From DATKBT01 sp035546295 (GTDB lineage Bacteria > Acidobacteriota > Thermoanaerobaculia > Multivoradales > Multivoraceae): 64,000 nt of DNA. Position 1 is the stretch's first letter. Each line of letters opens with the position of its first letter. Shown here one piece after another: positions 1 to 7,180 of the stretch. The notes beneath the pieces are model-generated. The model saw nothing but the letters and a program-made list of their open reading frames with translations, was not told the origin of the DNA and ran no database searches. The DNA is taken from the NCBI GenBank assembly GCA_035546295.1, contig DATKBT010000114.1:1-64000 (forward strand), written 5' to 3'. A program made the position numbers and the translations under genes.

Positions 1-198
1 GATCGCCAGACAGCGCAGGAGCAGCAGCAGACGATCGCGCAGCCGGCGCCTCCGGACCGAGCGGTACGGCACCTGCGCGATGAACATGAGGGAGGGGAAC
101 GGCACCGCCTCGCGGGTTCGCCGGCGCGAGAGATGCAGCAGAATCGGCAGCCCGATGGCGAGCAGGCCGAGCAGGAAGGCTGGGGTGAGGAGGGTCAT
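1..198 (-). CDS. BatA-type N-terminal membrane domain protein, partial
   Basis: Only the first 66 codons are in the window, and the gene runs off the left edge. The visible protein starts MTLLTPAFLLGLLAIGLPIL, a membrane segment followed by HLSRRRTREAVPFPSL, a basic stretch, and a second hydrophobic stretch (residues about 57-66). This is the pattern of the aerotolerance-regulator (BatA) N-terminal domain found on vWA membrane proteins. It is the third gene of a MoxR-DUF58-BatA series on the minus strand, 36 bp after the DUF58 stop. The rest of the protein, probably including a vWA domain, cannot be seen. Confidence 0.85.
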   Translation of the reverse strand, partial: MTLLTPAFLLGLLAIGLPILLHLSRRRTREAVPFPSLMFIAQVPYRSVRRRRLRDRLLLLLRCLAI

Positions 199-234
199 GG
201 GCGCATCGGGATCGAAAGGAGTCTCAGCGGCTCT

Positions 235-1155
235 TCAGCGGCTCTTCATCGCCCACAGGCGCGAGGCGAGGTAGCGGTAGAGCGCCGCATCGAGCGGCTC
301 GCTGGTGTTGACGAGGACGTAGTCGATGCCGATCTCGACGAACCGCTTCTGGAGCGTTTCGATGTGATCGAGGATCAGCTTGCGGTACTGCTCGCGGAAT
401 GCTTCGGGGGAGACCGCCACCCGGGTCCCGGTCTCCAGGTCGGCGAAGTCCGAGGGCTCGTCGTAGGGGAAGTCGATCTCGGCGGGATCGAGCAGGTGGA
501 ACAGGATCAGGTCGTTGCCACGCACCCGCAGCCCCTGGACCGCGCGCACGACGTCGTCGGGGGCCTCGTAGAAGTCCGAGATCACGACCACGAAGCCGCG
601 TCTGCGCACCGACGTGCCGAGCCTGAACATCGGAGGCGTCAGCTTGCCCGCGCCCCCCGGCGTCACGCGGTCGATCGTGTGCAGCACCACGTCGAGGTGC
701 TTGGCGGCGGGCGGGACGATGTCGACGACGTCGGAGTCGAAGGTCATCAACCCGATCCGGTCGCGCTGACGCGAGGCGAAGTAGCCGAGCGAAGCCGCCA
801 GATAGCGGCCGTAGTCGAGCTTGGTCATCGTTCCGGCACCCGTCTCCACCGTGCCGAAGTCCATCGACCTGGAGACATCGAGGGCGAGCACGACGTTGGT
901 GTTGGTGTCCCCCTCGAACTCCTTGACGTAGAAGCGATCGGTGCGCGAGAAGAGCTTCCAGTCGATCTGCCGGATGTCGTCGCCCGGCATGTAGGCCCGG
1001 TACTCGGCGAAGTCCATCGAGCGGCCCAGGAACGGCGAGCGGTGGAGGCCGCTGATGAACCCCTCCACCACCGTCTTGGCCAGCAGATCGAGGCTGCCGA
1101 TCCGGCCGAGCGCGGACGGATCGATGAACCGTGCCGACGACGGAACGTTAGCCAA
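235..1155 (-). CDS. DUF58 / vWA-like protein
   Basis: 306 residues, starting at TTG with AAGGCGG upstream. The DUF58 signature is clear: FLGRSMDFAEYRAYMPGDD at about residues 42-60, then RQIDWKLFSRTDRFYVKEFE. A vWA-like part follows with a MIDAS-type DVSRS at residues 93-97. DUF58 proteins are the usual partners of MoxR ATPases and are thought to be metal-dependent binding or scaffold proteins at the membrane. The gene sits 38 bp downstream of MoxR and upstream of the BatA-like gene, so one transcript is likely. No signal peptide or membrane segment is visible. The substrate is unknown. Confidence 0.93.
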   Translation of the reverse strand: MANVPSSARFIDPSALGRIGSLDLLAKTVVEGFISGLHRSPFLGRSMDFAEYRAYMPGDDIRQIDWKLFSRTDRFYVKEFEGDTNTNVVLALDVSRSMDFGTVETGAGTMTKLDYGRYLAASLGYFASRQRDRIGLMTFDSDVVDIVPPAAKHLDVVLHTIDRVTPGGAGKLTPPMFRLGTSVRRRGFVVVISDFYEAPDDVVRAVQGLRVRGNDLILFHLLDPAEIDFPYDEPSDFADLETGTRVAVSPEAFREQYRKLILDHIETLQKRFVEIGIDYVLVNTSEPLDAALYRYLASRLWAMKSR

Positions 1156-1193
1156 GGGACCGCCTTGCTGGCGCCGTGAACGTCATCGACGCC

Positions 1194-2309
1194 TCACATC
1201 CCCGATCGCTCGACCGGCACCTCGGCGAGCAGCCGCTCGACGATGGCGTCGGAGGTGACCCGCTCGGAGTCGGCCTGGAAGTTGGTGAGCACCCGGTGGC
1301 GGAGCACCGGCTTCGCCAGCGAGCGGATGTCCTCGAAGTCGACGTGATAGCGCCCCTGCATCAGCGCGCGCGCCTTGCCGCCCAGGATCAGGTACTGCGC
1401 GGCACGCACCGAGGCGCCGTACTCCACCCACTTGTTGACAAAGTCGGGCGCATACTCGGAGCCTGGCCGGGTCATTCGCACCAGCCGCACCGAGTAGCGC
1501 AGCACGCTGTCGGAGGCGGGGACCCGTCGCACCAGGTGGTGGAAAGCGATCAGGTCCTCGCCGCTCACCACGCTCTGCAGGTCGACGATCCGCTCCGAGG
1601 TTGTGCTGTCGACCACCTCCATCTCGAGATCCTCGGGCAGGTGGTCGATGATGATGTTGAACATGAAGCGGTCGAGCTGCGCCTCGGGCAGCGGATAGGT
1701 GCCCTCGAGCTCGATCGGGTTCTGGGTCGCGAAGACGAAGAACGGCTGGTCGAGGACGTAGGTCTTGCCCTGGACCGTCACCCGGTGCTCCTGCATCGCC
1801 TCGAGCAACGCCGCCTGGGTCTTGGGCGGGGTCCGGTTGATCTCGTCGGCGAGCACGATCTGGCTGAAGATCGGTCCCGGCATGAACACCATCTCGCGGC
1901 GACCGCTCTGGTGATCCTCCTGGATGATGTCGGTGCCCGTGATGTCGGACGGCATCAGGTCGGGCGTGAACTGGATGCGGCTGAAGTCGAGCTTGAGGAT
2001 CTCGGCGACGGTCTGCACGATCAGAGTCTTGGCGAGGCCGGGCACGCCGGTGATGATCGAGTTGCCGCCCACGAACAGAGTCATCAGCACCTGGTCGAGG
2101 ACCTCGTCCTGGCCGATGATCACCTGACGGAGCTGGTCGAGGATCTGCTGGCGCCCGAGCTTCAGTCGCTCGGCCAGCTCGTTGTCGTCCAGATGCAGAT
2201 CGGGCTCGGCGGCCAGGGCGGGGCCTGCGGTGACGGTCGCCTCGAGGTCGCTCGCCGCGTCGGTGTCGGTGTCGGGCCGGGGCGTCGGAGGATCGTGGTG
2301 CTCGGTCAT
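1194..2309 (-). CDS. MoxR-family AAA+ ATPase
   Basis: 371 residues. Walker A GVPGLAKT is at 88-95 and Walker B IVLADEINR at 151-159. FATQNPIELEGTYPLPEAQ (sensor 1 and following) and DRFMFNI complete the AAA_3 (MoxR) pattern. The first 45 residues are acidic, Asp/Thr-rich and probably disordered. The start is the ATG with AGGAG upstream. MoxR proteins act as chaperones that assemble or activate vWA-containing partners. Here DUF58 and BatA-like partners follow directly, so this is the energising component of the cluster. A degenerate hairpin and repeat element lie between it and the preceding DUF4159 gene, suggesting it may be expressed separately from the genes upstream. Confidence 0.95.
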   Translation of the reverse strand: MTEHHDPPTPRPDTDTDAASDLEATVTAGPALAAEPDLHLDDNELAERLKLGRQQILDQLRQVIIGQDEVLDQVLMTLFVGGNSIITGVPGLAKTLIVQTVAEILKLDFSRIQFTPDLMPSDITGTDIIQEDHQSGRREMVFMPGPIFSQIVLADEINRTPPKTQAALLEAMQEHRVTVQGKTYVLDQPFFVFATQNPIELEGTYPLPEAQLDRFMFNIIIDHLPEDLEMEVVDSTTSERIVDLQSVVSGEDLIAFHHLVRRVPASDSVLRYSVRLVRMTRPGSEYAPDFVNKWVEYGASVRAAQYLILGGKARALMQGRYHVDFEDIRSLAKPVLRHRVLTNFQADSERVTSDAIVERLLAEVPVERSGM

Positions 2310-2360
2310 GGAGAGAGGCTCCTGATACGGGCTACGGGGCCGGTGTGAGGATTCGGGATG

Positions 2361-2411
2361 CGGTTCGGCGGTGCTTTTCCCGACCAGGCGCGACGGGCGC
2401 TCGGAGCCGGG
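2361..2411. repeat. Degenerate copy of the 48-nt dispersed element
   Basis: The segment starts CGGTTC and ends GGCGCTCGGAGCCGGG. It aligns end to end, with several substitutions and small indels, to the element copies at 24877-24923, 35978-36025, 36148-36195 and 59643-59690. It lies just beyond the hairpin that follows the DUF4159 stop codon, the same order as at infB. It looks like an old, decayed copy. Confidence 0.55.
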
Positions 2412-2420
2412 TGAGGTCGG

Positions 2421-2449
2421 GCCGTGGATGGTATTGCACCATTCCCGGC
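2421..2449 (-). other. Hairpin at DUF4159 stop codon (decayed)
   Basis: Arms GCCGTGGATGGT and ACCATTCCCGGC are separated by a 5-nt loop and pair with two mismatches. The end of the hairpin overlaps the TAG stop of the DUF4159 gene at 2449. No T-run follows, so a standard intrinsic terminator is not supported. The core matches the hairpins at 25031-25070 and 35931-35966. Confidence 0.6.
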
Positions 2450-3294
2450 TAGTGGAGGATGGAGTACATCAGGTAGTTGATGCCGAGCTTGAAGCCCTTC
2501 TCGGTCAGGTGCTTCGGATAGATGAAGGCGTTGTCCGACCACTCCCAGTAGTCGCCGATGTCGAGGTTGTAGTTGACCACGGCCATCAGCCGCTTCTTGG
2601 GGTCGTTGTTCTCGAAGATGCCATAGATCTTGGGGCGGAACCGGGCCATCTCGGGGTCGTCGAACTCGAGCTCGTCGACGTCGAAGAAGGAGTGGAAGAC
2701 GATGTCCTCCTCGGTCAAGGCGTAGAGGATCACCCCCGGCAGCACTCGCTGGATCGACTGCTCGAAGTTGTTCCACTGGCTCTTGGGCGCGCCGACCTGG
2801 TCGAAGAAGTCGTCGATGACGACGAAGCCCCCCTTGAGCATGTACTCGCGCAGCAGCCGCGCCTCCTCCTCGGTCGGATTCCAGAAGCCGGGCTCGCACA
2901 GGTAGGCCCAGGGATGCTCGAACAGCCGCGGATCCGTGATCTCGAGGATGTTGCCGCCGCCGAGCGTCGGCACCACGCCCGTGATCTCTTCGACGATCTT
3001 GGCGAAGTGGATCTCGGCCGCCGGGTAGTCGTGGTTCCACTTGATGTCGAGGTTCCACATGTAGGCGTCGGTGAAGTACCACTGGGTCGGCCGGAACTTG
3101 ATCCGGGCGAAGGTGAAGCGGCCGTCGTACTCGAACTCCGGGTACTCGACCTGCGGAGGCTCCGGCATCCGCCAGGGCTGCTCGAACGCCGCCCAGACGC
3201 CGCCGCTCGCCGCCAGCAGGAGCGCCAGCGCCAGCGCGCCGCGCCGCAGCCGGGCGCGACTGTCCGCCGATCGACCGCTGCGACGCCAGGGCAT
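2449..3294 (-). CDS. DUF4159 domain protein, paralog 1
   Basis: 281 residues. Residues about 15-36 form a signal peptide or anchor (RRGALALALLLAASGGVWAA). The DUF4159 domain follows: FTFARIKFRP, then PAAEIHFAKIVEEITG, GGFVVIDDFFDQ and LGINYLMYS near the C terminus. DUF4159 is predicted to have a flavodoxin/GATase-like fold and has no proven reaction. The ATG overlaps the preceding TPR-peptidase stop by one base (TGATG), so translation is coupled. It is the last gene before the hairpin and MoxR. It shares the GGFxxxDDF core with the two paralogs at 9734-10819 and 10984-11811. Confidence 0.92.
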   Translation of the reverse strand: MPWRRSGRSADSRARLRRGALALALLLAASGGVWAAFEQPWRMPEPPQVEYPEFEYDGRFTFARIKFRPTQWYFTDAYMWNLDIKWNHDYPAAEIHFAKIVEEITGVVPTLGGGNILEITDPRLFEHPWAYLCEPGFWNPTEEEARLLREYMLKGGFVVIDDFFDQVGAPKSQWNNFEQSIQRVLPGVILYALTEEDIVFHSFFDVDELEFDDPEMARFRPKIYGIFENNDPKKRLMAVVNYNLDIGDYWEWSDNAFIYPKHLTEKGFKLGINYLMYSILH

Positions 3295-6086
3295 CAGCTG
3301 TCCCCCTCCGCGCCCGCGAGCTCGAGCAGCAACCGCTGCGCCTCGGCGTAGCCGGGCGCGATCTCGAGCGCCGCCAGCACCTCGCGCAGGGCGCCGTCGC
3401 GGTCGCCGGCGCGCAGCAGCGCCTGCGACAGGTCGAACAGGGCCTCCGCCTTGTTGGGAGGATCGAGCGCCACGATCGCACGGCGCTCGCGCGCCACGAT
3501 CGGCCACCGCTCCTCCGCTTGCGCCGCCTCCGCGAGCCTCTCGTGCGGCTCGAGCTCGAGCGGGTAGATGAACAGGGCCCGGTCGAGGAGGTCGATCGCC
3601 TCGGCTCGGTCCTCGGGCCGCTCCAGCATCTCGGCGAGCTGCAGGTATTCGCGGTATGCGTACTCGTTGATCGCGACGAGCTGGCGCAGCTCGTCGGCTG
3701 CCTGGTCCTTCTCGTCGCGGCGCAGGTGGATCTCGGCAAGCAGGTGGTAGGGGCTGCCGGAAACGACCAGCTCGGGGAACAGCTCCTTGGCCCGCCTCAG
3801 CCGCTCGATGGCCTCCTCGTCGCGCTCGAGCTCCATCAGCCGGCGCCCCCAGGAGTACTGGGCGCGGAAGTTGTCGGGCTGCTCGAAGGCCCAGCGCTCG
3901 AGTTCGGCGTCCGAGCTCTCGACCGCCGTCACCTCGACCTCGCCGATCGTGGTCTCTCCCTCGTCTCCCGGCTGGGAAGCATCGACCGGGTCGTCCGTCT
4001 GGGGCACGAAGGCGGGCAGGGCCTTGGCGTACTTCTGCTCGAGCGAGGCGAAGAAGCGCCGGTCGAGCTCCTCGAGCTCGACGCCGAGCGCCTCCTCGAA
4101 GATCTGCTCGGTCTCCTTGCCGTCGCGATAGCCGGCCAGGATCGAGCGGATCTTGTCGAACCCCCACTCGCGATCGATCAGCTCGGCGATCAGCGAGGCC
4201 TGGAAGTAGGAGAGGGAGATCTGGTTCGGGTAGCTCGGGCGCACGAAGCCGTCGTTGATCCGTCCCAGCCCGAGCAGCTTGCCGTCGCGCAGGACCTGCA
4301 GGAACTCGGGGCGCACGTCGTCGCCCCAGGCCTCGCGTCCCAGACGCTCCTCGTAGACCGACAGCCCCTCGGTCAGCCACCGCGGGATCCGGTGACCGGA
4401 GGCGTAGAGCGTGAACGTGTGGGTGATCTCGTGCCAGAGCGTGGTGCCCCAGTTGAAGCTGCCGACGGTGCGCGCCGACGGCGAGTCGATCGCGATCACC
4501 GGCCCGAAGCAGACGCCGAGGGCGCCCAGCCCGGCGAGGCCCACCGTGCGCACGGAGAAGTCCTCGTGCCGCGGGTAGACCTCGATGCGGATCGGGGTCG
4601 GCGGCTCGACCTGGTAGCGCTCGGCGAGGACGGTGTAGGCCTCTTCCGCCAGCGCTCCGACGTAAGGCGCGAGCAGGTCGACCTCGTCCCGGTGGATGAA
4701 CAGCTCGAAGCGCTCGGTGCGAACCGTCTCGTACTCGGCGAACGAGTCGAGCAGGTCGAGCGTATTCTTGTTCCAGACGTTGTAGGGATCCCCGGCGAAC
4801 GCCTTCTCGAGGCTCTCGCGGCCGGCCTCGATCTCGCCGAGCCGGAGCTGGTTGAGCCCCAGCTCGCCCCAGGCCTGCCAGGAGCGCGGATCGAGCTCTA
4901 CGGCCTCAGCCGAGAACTCGAGCGCCTGACGGTAGAGGCGGTTCTGCACGCAGGTCTCGCTGAGCCGGTTGTAGAAGCCCGCGTAGCGAGGGTTGAGCGC
5001 GAAGACCTGGGCGCGGGTGGCCTCGAACGCCTCCTCGTCGAGCCGGAGGTAGTGGGCGGCGGCGCGCACCGACAGCGCCTCGAGCGAAGTGGGATCGACC
5101 TCGAGCGCGCGCGACGCCTCGGTCAGCGCCTCGTCGTACTCCTCGAGCTCGAGCAGGAGCTGGGCGTAGAGCACCCGGGCGTCGACCGAGGACGGGTTTC
5201 CCTTCAGGCTCTCGAGCACCAGGTCCCTGGTCAGCGGAGAATGATCGAAGCGGTGCACGCGCGCCATCGCGAGCAGCGCCTCGGGGCTCTCCCGGCTGCG
5301 CATCAGGGCGTCGGCGAGCGCGGTCCGGGCCTCGCCGCTGTCGTACTTCTCGAGGAACAGCAGGCCGACGCGGATCCGCGGCTCGATCGCCTGCGGATCG
5401 GCGGCCAGCGCCTCGTCGTAAGCCTTGAGCGCGTCCTTGAACAGCTCCGGATCGTTGCGCCCGAGGTGCTGGCAGGCGCGAGCGACCGCGGTCAGGTCGG
5501 CGGCCGAGAGCCGCTCGCGCGCGTTGTAGGCGTCGATCAGGCTGTACCAGAGCTCCTCGGCTCCGGCGACGTCGCCGCGCCGGAACAGCAGCTCTCCGAG
5601 GTCGGCACGCGCCTCGAGCTCGGCGCTGCCCCGCGCCTCGATGGTGGCGCGCAGGGCCTTCTCCGCCTCGTCGAGCCGACCGCGCGCCGACAGCGCGCGG
5701 GCCTGGAGGCTGCCCAGGCTCGCGACCGCTGCGGGGTCCTCGGCCAGGAGCTTCCCGATCGCCTCGGCGGCGGCGGCGTAGCGGCCGGCCTGATGGAGAG
5801 CGCGCGCGTAGCTCTCGACGGCTGCCCGGCTCGCCGGCGACTCGCGCCAGGTCCCCTCGAGCTCCGCCAGCCGCTCCTCTACGGCCTCCGGCCGTGGCGT
5901 CTCGGCGCCGGGGGGCGGGACCTCGGCTTCGGCAGCGGCGGCGGCCTCCGCCTCGTGCGGAGCGGGCGAAGGCTCGGGCTGACGCGCCGAGGCGCCGCAG
6001 ACCGTCGACAGCAGAGCCGACAGCCCCACCGCCAGGATGCGGTGCGCGTACGCGGCCCAGGCGCCGTTGGCGAGCCAGGCGCTCAC
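3294..6086 (-). CDS. TPR-containing gluzincin-type metallopeptidase, exported
   Basis: 930 residues, starting at GTG in a GTGA overlap with the upstream gene. An N-terminal hydrophobic segment (about 15-33) looks like a signal peptide. A long array of TPR-type helices occupies about 50-450. A peptidase MA-like domain has HEITH at 552-556 and, downstream, RWLTEGLSVYEE, which supplies the expected third zinc ligand Glu. Further TPR repeats fill the C-terminal 200 residues. The fold suggests an envelope peptidase held on a protein-protein scaffold. Substrate unknown. It is translationally coupled to the caspase-like gene before it and the DUF4159 gene after it. Confidence 0.88.
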   Translation of the reverse strand: MSAWLANGAWAAYAHRILAVGLSALLSTVCGASARQPEPSPAPHEAEAAAAAEAEVPPPGAETPRPEAVEERLAELEGTWRESPASRAAVESYARALHQAGRYAAAAEAIGKLLAEDPAAVASLGSLQARALSARGRLDEAEKALRATIEARGSAELEARADLGELLFRRGDVAGAEELWYSLIDAYNARERLSAADLTAVARACQHLGRNDPELFKDALKAYDEALAADPQAIEPRIRVGLLFLEKYDSGEARTALADALMRSRESPEALLAMARVHRFDHSPLTRDLVLESLKGNPSSVDARVLYAQLLLELEEYDEALTEASRALEVDPTSLEALSVRAAAHYLRLDEEAFEATRAQVFALNPRYAGFYNRLSETCVQNRLYRQALEFSAEAVELDPRSWQAWGELGLNQLRLGEIEAGRESLEKAFAGDPYNVWNKNTLDLLDSFAEYETVRTERFELFIHRDEVDLLAPYVGALAEEAYTVLAERYQVEPPTPIRIEVYPRHEDFSVRTVGLAGLGALGVCFGPVIAIDSPSARTVGSFNWGTTLWHEITHTFTLYASGHRIPRWLTEGLSVYEERLGREAWGDDVRPEFLQVLRDGKLLGLGRINDGFVRPSYPNQISLSYFQASLIAELIDREWGFDKIRSILAGYRDGKETEQIFEEALGVELEELDRRFFASLEQKYAKALPAFVPQTDDPVDASQPGDEGETTIGEVEVTAVESSDAELERWAFEQPDNFRAQYSWGRRLMELERDEEAIERLRRAKELFPELVVSGSPYHLLAEIHLRRDEKDQAADELRQLVAINEYAYREYLQLAEMLERPEDRAEAIDLLDRALFIYPLELEPHERLAEAAQAEERWPIVARERRAIVALDPPNKAEALFDLSQALLRAGDRDGALREVLAALEIAPGYAEAQRLLLELAGAEGDS

Positions 6087-7180
6087 CCGAGCACCTCCGG
6101 CGGACCGTCGGGACCGTCGGGATCCGACTCGGCGGCTGCGGAGTCGTTCCCTTCGGACTCGTTCCCTTCGGACCCGGTCGGTGGCTCGCCCTGCTCGCGG
6201 AGCTGGGCGTCCAGGCGCGCGATCTCGAGTAGGAGGCGCTGCAGCTCCTGGTTGTAGACCTCCTCGGAGAGGCTGGCCTTCTGCCGCCGCAGCTCGTCGA
6301 GCTGGGCGGCGAGCTCGGCACGCCGCGCCGCCACCCCGCGCAGCTCCTCCGGCACGTCTTGCTCGGTGCGGCCGCCCAGGAAGATGCGCGCCGCCAGGAG
6401 CCCGTCGCTCGAGCCGTCCTCGCCCCCCAGCGCCTCGGGCTGCAGGCTTCCCTGGCCATCGCCGTTGTCGTCGAGAACGGCGTGCTCGGTGCGCAGCAGC
6501 TTCTCGTTCTCGTAGTAGCGCTCGACCTCGCGGTTGGCGGCCAGGAACGCCTCGAGGACCGAGATCCTGCCATCGCGGTCGGCATCGGTGCGGTCGCTTC
6601 CCAGCGCCTCCACGAACAGCTTCCCGAACACCGTCTCGTTGCGCTCTCCCGGCGAGCGCGTGGCGGTCACCACCACGCGGTCGGGGCCGGCCAACTTGGC
6701 GATAAATCCGCCGCTGGCGCTCGAGGCGTTGACGAAGACCACCTTGCGGCCCAGCAGCGGCACGAGCGCCGCCGCGTAGTCGTCGTCGGAGAGGTCGGGC
6801 CCCGGCAGGTTGAGCTTGGAGACGCCGCCACTCGAGCTGCCGTGGCCGATCAGCACCACCCAGACCTGGTCCCCCTCCGCCGAGCGGTCGGCGAGCGCAG
6901 AGATCTGAGCGAGCACGTTGTCGCGGGTCGAGCGGGCGTCGATCCGGTCGCTGGCGCGCTCCGGCTCCTCCGTCAACACCGCGATGTTCTCCTCCGGGAT
7001 CCCGCTCGACAGGGCGGCGTCGGCCAGTGCGAGCGCCTGCTCGTGAAAGGCGTCGACGTACTGCGGATCGCCCCCCAGGCCGGCGATCACCAGCAGGTGC
7101 GATTCCGCGAACGTGGCGGTGGGGATCGCCGTGAACAGCAGCAGGGCGAGCCCGCGCAGGGAGAGGTGCTTCACGCTCAC
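6083..7180 (-). CDS. Caspase-like (C13/C14 fold) secreted protein, probable pseudoenzyme
   Basis: 365 residues from a GTG that overlaps the upstream stop (GTGA); a second GTG two codons later is possible. A signal peptide lies at about 5-25 (LALLLFTAIPTATFAES). The caspase-like core contains VWVVLIGHGSSSGG with the expected His at 113. Where the catalytic Cys is expected, after beta-strand VVFV, the sequence is NASSASGG (151-158), with no Cys. An EF-hand-like loop, DADRDGRISVLE, follows, and a second DDNGDGQG. The C-terminal part is coiled coil followed by an acidic Gly/Ser tail. It is likely a non-catalytic or altered member, working with the neighbouring peptidase. Confidence 0.8.
   Translation of the reverse strand: MSVKHLSLRGLALLLFTAIPTATFAESHLLVIAGLGGDPQYVDAFHEQALALADAALSSGIPEENIAVLTEEPERASDRIDARSTRDNVLAQISALADRSAEGDQVWVVLIGHGSSSGGVSKLNLPGPDLSDDDYAAALVPLLGRKVVFVNASSASGGFIAKLAGPDRVVVTATRSPGERNETVFGKLFVEALGSDRTDADRDGRISVLEAFLAANREVERYYENEKLLRTEHAVLDDNGDGQGSLQPEALGGEDGSSDGLLAARIFLGGRTEQDVPEELRGVAARRAELAAQLDELRRQKASLSEEVYNQELQRLLLEIARLDAQLREQGEPPTGSEGNESEGNDSAAAESDPDGPDGPPEVLG

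Noticed and set aside
133..1179. Long plus-strand frame opposite DUF58
   Set aside because: Antisense shadow of a clear DUF58 gene; GC-rich DNA gives long open frames on the opposite strand. The same applies to many long antisense frames across the window.
3071..3571. Arg/Ala-rich plus-strand frame
   Set aside because: Out-of-frame reading of DUF4159 and TPR peptidase genes; composition is typical of a shadow.
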